From the NCBI GenBank assembly GCA_002713545.1, contig PATJ01000006.1, positions 5,879-14,501 of the forward strand: a stretch of DNA of 8,623 nucleotides. The letters are read 5' to 3'. The notes below the pieces were generated by a model. That model searched no databases and was not told the origin of the DNA. It saw nothing but the letters and a program-made list of their open reading frames with translations. How positions within the stretch are numbered: position 1 is the stretch's first letter; each line of letters opens with the position of its first letter. Of this stretch, positions 7,018 through 8,623 are shown piece after piece. The stretch comes from Acidimicrobiaceae bacterium. GTDB lineage: Bacteria; Actinomycetota; Acidimicrobiia; Acidimicrobiales; MedAcidi-G1. Both the position numbers and the translations under genes were made by a program.

Positions 7018-8616
7018 TTAGTGCCCCTCGTCTGCCTGTTGTATGTCTATTTTAATTTCTCCTAAGGAGTGTCGGTTTACAGGCTCTGCAAAACCCGAAA
7101 CGTGTTTTTCAATATGAACGACCAGATCTTTTACAGAGTTTTCCATTCGGTTTATTACGGGCTTCGGATAAATCCCTAGAAAAACTATGAGAGCCAGCAA
7201 CGGAAGCAACACAAGAGTTTCTCGTGTTTTAAGGTCAGTCATTTCTGCATTTTCTTTTTCTGCTGGACCATGGAAAACACGTTGATAAGCCCAAAGCAAA
7301 TATAGAGCCGCCAACACAACACCTGCTGTAGCCACAACGGCCCACCATCTATGAGCTGTGAATGTTCCTAACAAAATTAAAAATTCTCCTACGAAACCAT
7401 TAAGACCAGGTAACCCTATTGAAGAAAGCATTACCACGGTAAAGAAACCTGCCATAAGTGGCGCTGAATGTTGTAGGCCTCCAAGCTCATCTATTTGCCT
7501 TGTGTGTCGGCGTTCATAAATCATTCCAACTAATAAGAATAACGCACCGGTTGAAATACCATGATTTACCATTTGAAGAACACTGCCAACAATAGCTTCA
7601 GTATTTAAAGCAAACGTTCCTAAAACAATGAATCCAAGATGAGCAATTGATGAATAAGCAACTAGTCTCTTCAAATCTTTCTGCATGGCGGCCACAACTG
7701 CTCCATAGATAATTCCGACTACTCCTAGAGTCAGAAAAACTGGTGCAAAAAAGTGTGAAGCTTCTGGGAATAAATACAAACCGAACCTTATTAACCCGTA
7801 AGTCCCGAGCTTTAAAAGAACGCCAGCAAGAATTACTGAACCCGCTGTGGGCGCTTCAGTATGGGCATCTGGCAACCATGTGTGTAATGGGAAAATAGGA
7901 ATCTTGACTGCAAAGGCAAGAGCGAAAGTTAAGAATATCCAGCGTGCTGTTCCTCGGGTGATACTTTGCGATTCAGCAATTTCAACTAGATCAAATGTAA
8001 TTGAGCCTCCAGTACTGTCCGCATGTAAAAATGCGACTGAAATGATTCCAACTAGCATTAGCGCAGAGCCAGCCATAGTAAACAAGAAAAATTTTGTTGC
8101 TGCGTAAGAGCGATTACCGTGACCCCAACGGCTAATCAAGAAATACATCGGGACAAGAACAACTTCAAAGCACAGGAAAAACACGATTAGGTCTAACGAA
8201 CAGAAAACTCCCATTACTCCAGCTTCTAATAGAAGCATCCATGCAAAGTAGGAACGATTATTATGTTCAGGGTCTACTGCAAGGAAAGCAATTGGGAATA
8301 AAAGGCCGGTCAAAACTATCAAAAATAATGAAATTCCATCTGCTCCAAATGACCAAGAAATTCCAAAATCACTAATCCAAGATTGTCGAGAAAGGAATTG
8401 GAACGTATCTGAATGCTTTTCATATTCGAAATCACTAAGTAACCAAAGCGATAAAGCGCATGTAATTGTAGAAAAGATTAGTGCAACTAATTTTGTTAAA
8501 TCTTTTCTAGCGCGGGGCAAAAAAGCTACAACTAAAGCACCAAAAGCCGGCACAATTAGCAAAGACGGAAGAACTGGAAAAGTTGCTGTAGAGGAGGCTG
8601 CGATTACGACACTCAT
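7018..8616 (-). CDS. nuoM: NADH-quinone oxidoreductase subunit M
   Basis: NuoM (ND4 homologue) is an antiporter-like proton-pumping subunit of the membrane arm. The product is 532 residues with about 14 helices. Pumping residues are in place: E151 in FFLCFEVVLVPMYFLI, K238 in FAVKIPIFPLHTWLPDAHTE, K269 in GVLLKLGTYG and E411 in NGFVGEFLIL. DLKRLVAYSSIAHLGF (314-329) and LQMVNHGISTGALF (347-360) are standard NuoM signatures. The C-terminal tail after residue 495 is hydrophilic and variable. The ATG at 8616 gives a normal N-terminus, but only 7 bases precede it in the window, so neither its ribosome site nor the gene upstream can be seen. Having nuoM and nuoN ahead of nuoA, with nuoL at the other end, is unusual. 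Confidence 0.96.
   Translation of the reverse strand: MSVVIAASSTATFPVLPSLLIVPAFGALVVAFLPRARKDLTKLVALIFSTITCALSLWLLSDFEYEKHSDTFQFLSRQSWISDFGISWSFGADGISLFLIVLTGLLFPIAFLAVDPEHNNRSYFAWMLLLEAGVMGVFCSLDLIVFFLCFEVVLVPMYFLISRWGHGNRSYAATKFFLFTMAGSALMLVGIISVAFLHADSTGGSITFDLVEIAESQSITRGTARWIFLTFALAFAVKIPIFPLHTWLPDAHTEAPTAGSVILAGVLLKLGTYGLIRFGLYLFPEASHFFAPVFLTLGVVGIIYGAVVAAMQKDLKRLVAYSSIAHLGFIVLGTFALNTEAIVGSVLQMVNHGISTGALFLLVGMIYERRHTRQIDELGGLQHSAPLMAGFFTVVMLSSIGLPGLNGFVGEFLILLGTFTAHRWWAVVATAGVVLAALYLLWAYQRVFHGPAEKENAEMTDLKTRETLVLLPLLALIVFLGIYPKPVINRMENSVKDLVVHIEKHVSGFAEPVNRHSLGEIKIDIQQADEGH
7024..7029 (-). promoter_or_regulatory. Ribosome binding site of nuoN
   Basis: The minus strand reads GAGGGG, 8 bases before the nuoN ATG and within the last codons of nuoM. 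It fixes the start at 7015. Confidence 0.6.
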
Positions 8617-8623
8617 AGTGTTG

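Overview
The window carries one biological unit: most of a gene cluster for a respiratory complex I-type (Nuo) membrane oxidoreductase, entirely on the minus strand. In transcription order, from high to low coordinates, it reads nuoM, nuoN, a 109-base gap, nuoA, nuoB, nuoC, nuoD, nuoH, nuoI, nuoJ, nuoK and the first 92 codons of nuoL, which runs off the left edge. The nuoM start lies 7 bases from the right edge. Coding density is near total. No mobile element, RNA gene, CRISPR array or plus-strand gene could be supported.

The genes supply the membrane arm (A, H, J, K, L, M, N; proton translocation) and the connecting quinone module (B, C, D, I; the Fe-S chain that delivers electrons to quinone). 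The NADH-oxidising module NuoE, NuoF and NuoG is absent from the place it usually occupies: nuoD and nuoH overlap by 4 bases. The cluster therefore resembles the 11-subunit 'headless' complexes. Examples are the second nuo cluster of many Actinobacteria, cyanobacterial NDH-1 and archaeal Fpo. They take electrons from ferredoxin, F420H2 or another carrier. Which donor is used here cannot be read from the window.

The organism is a bacterium of about 40% G+C (estimated by eye). The NuoI, NuoB and NuoD sequences look, from memory of the families, most like the EFG-less actinobacterial type. A low-GC, possibly marine actinobacterium such as an Acidimicrobiia relative is my best guess, but it is only a guess.

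Three things deserve a second look. First, the gene order is circularly permuted (M-N ahead of A-L), with the only real intergenic gap at the join. Second, NuoD keeps the quinone-site His but has Trp and Gln where canonical complex I has Tyr and Asp. Third, NuoI has a long basic linker between its two cluster motifs. Apart from these points, this is a conventional housekeeping energy operon, and I found no evidence of a wholly new system.
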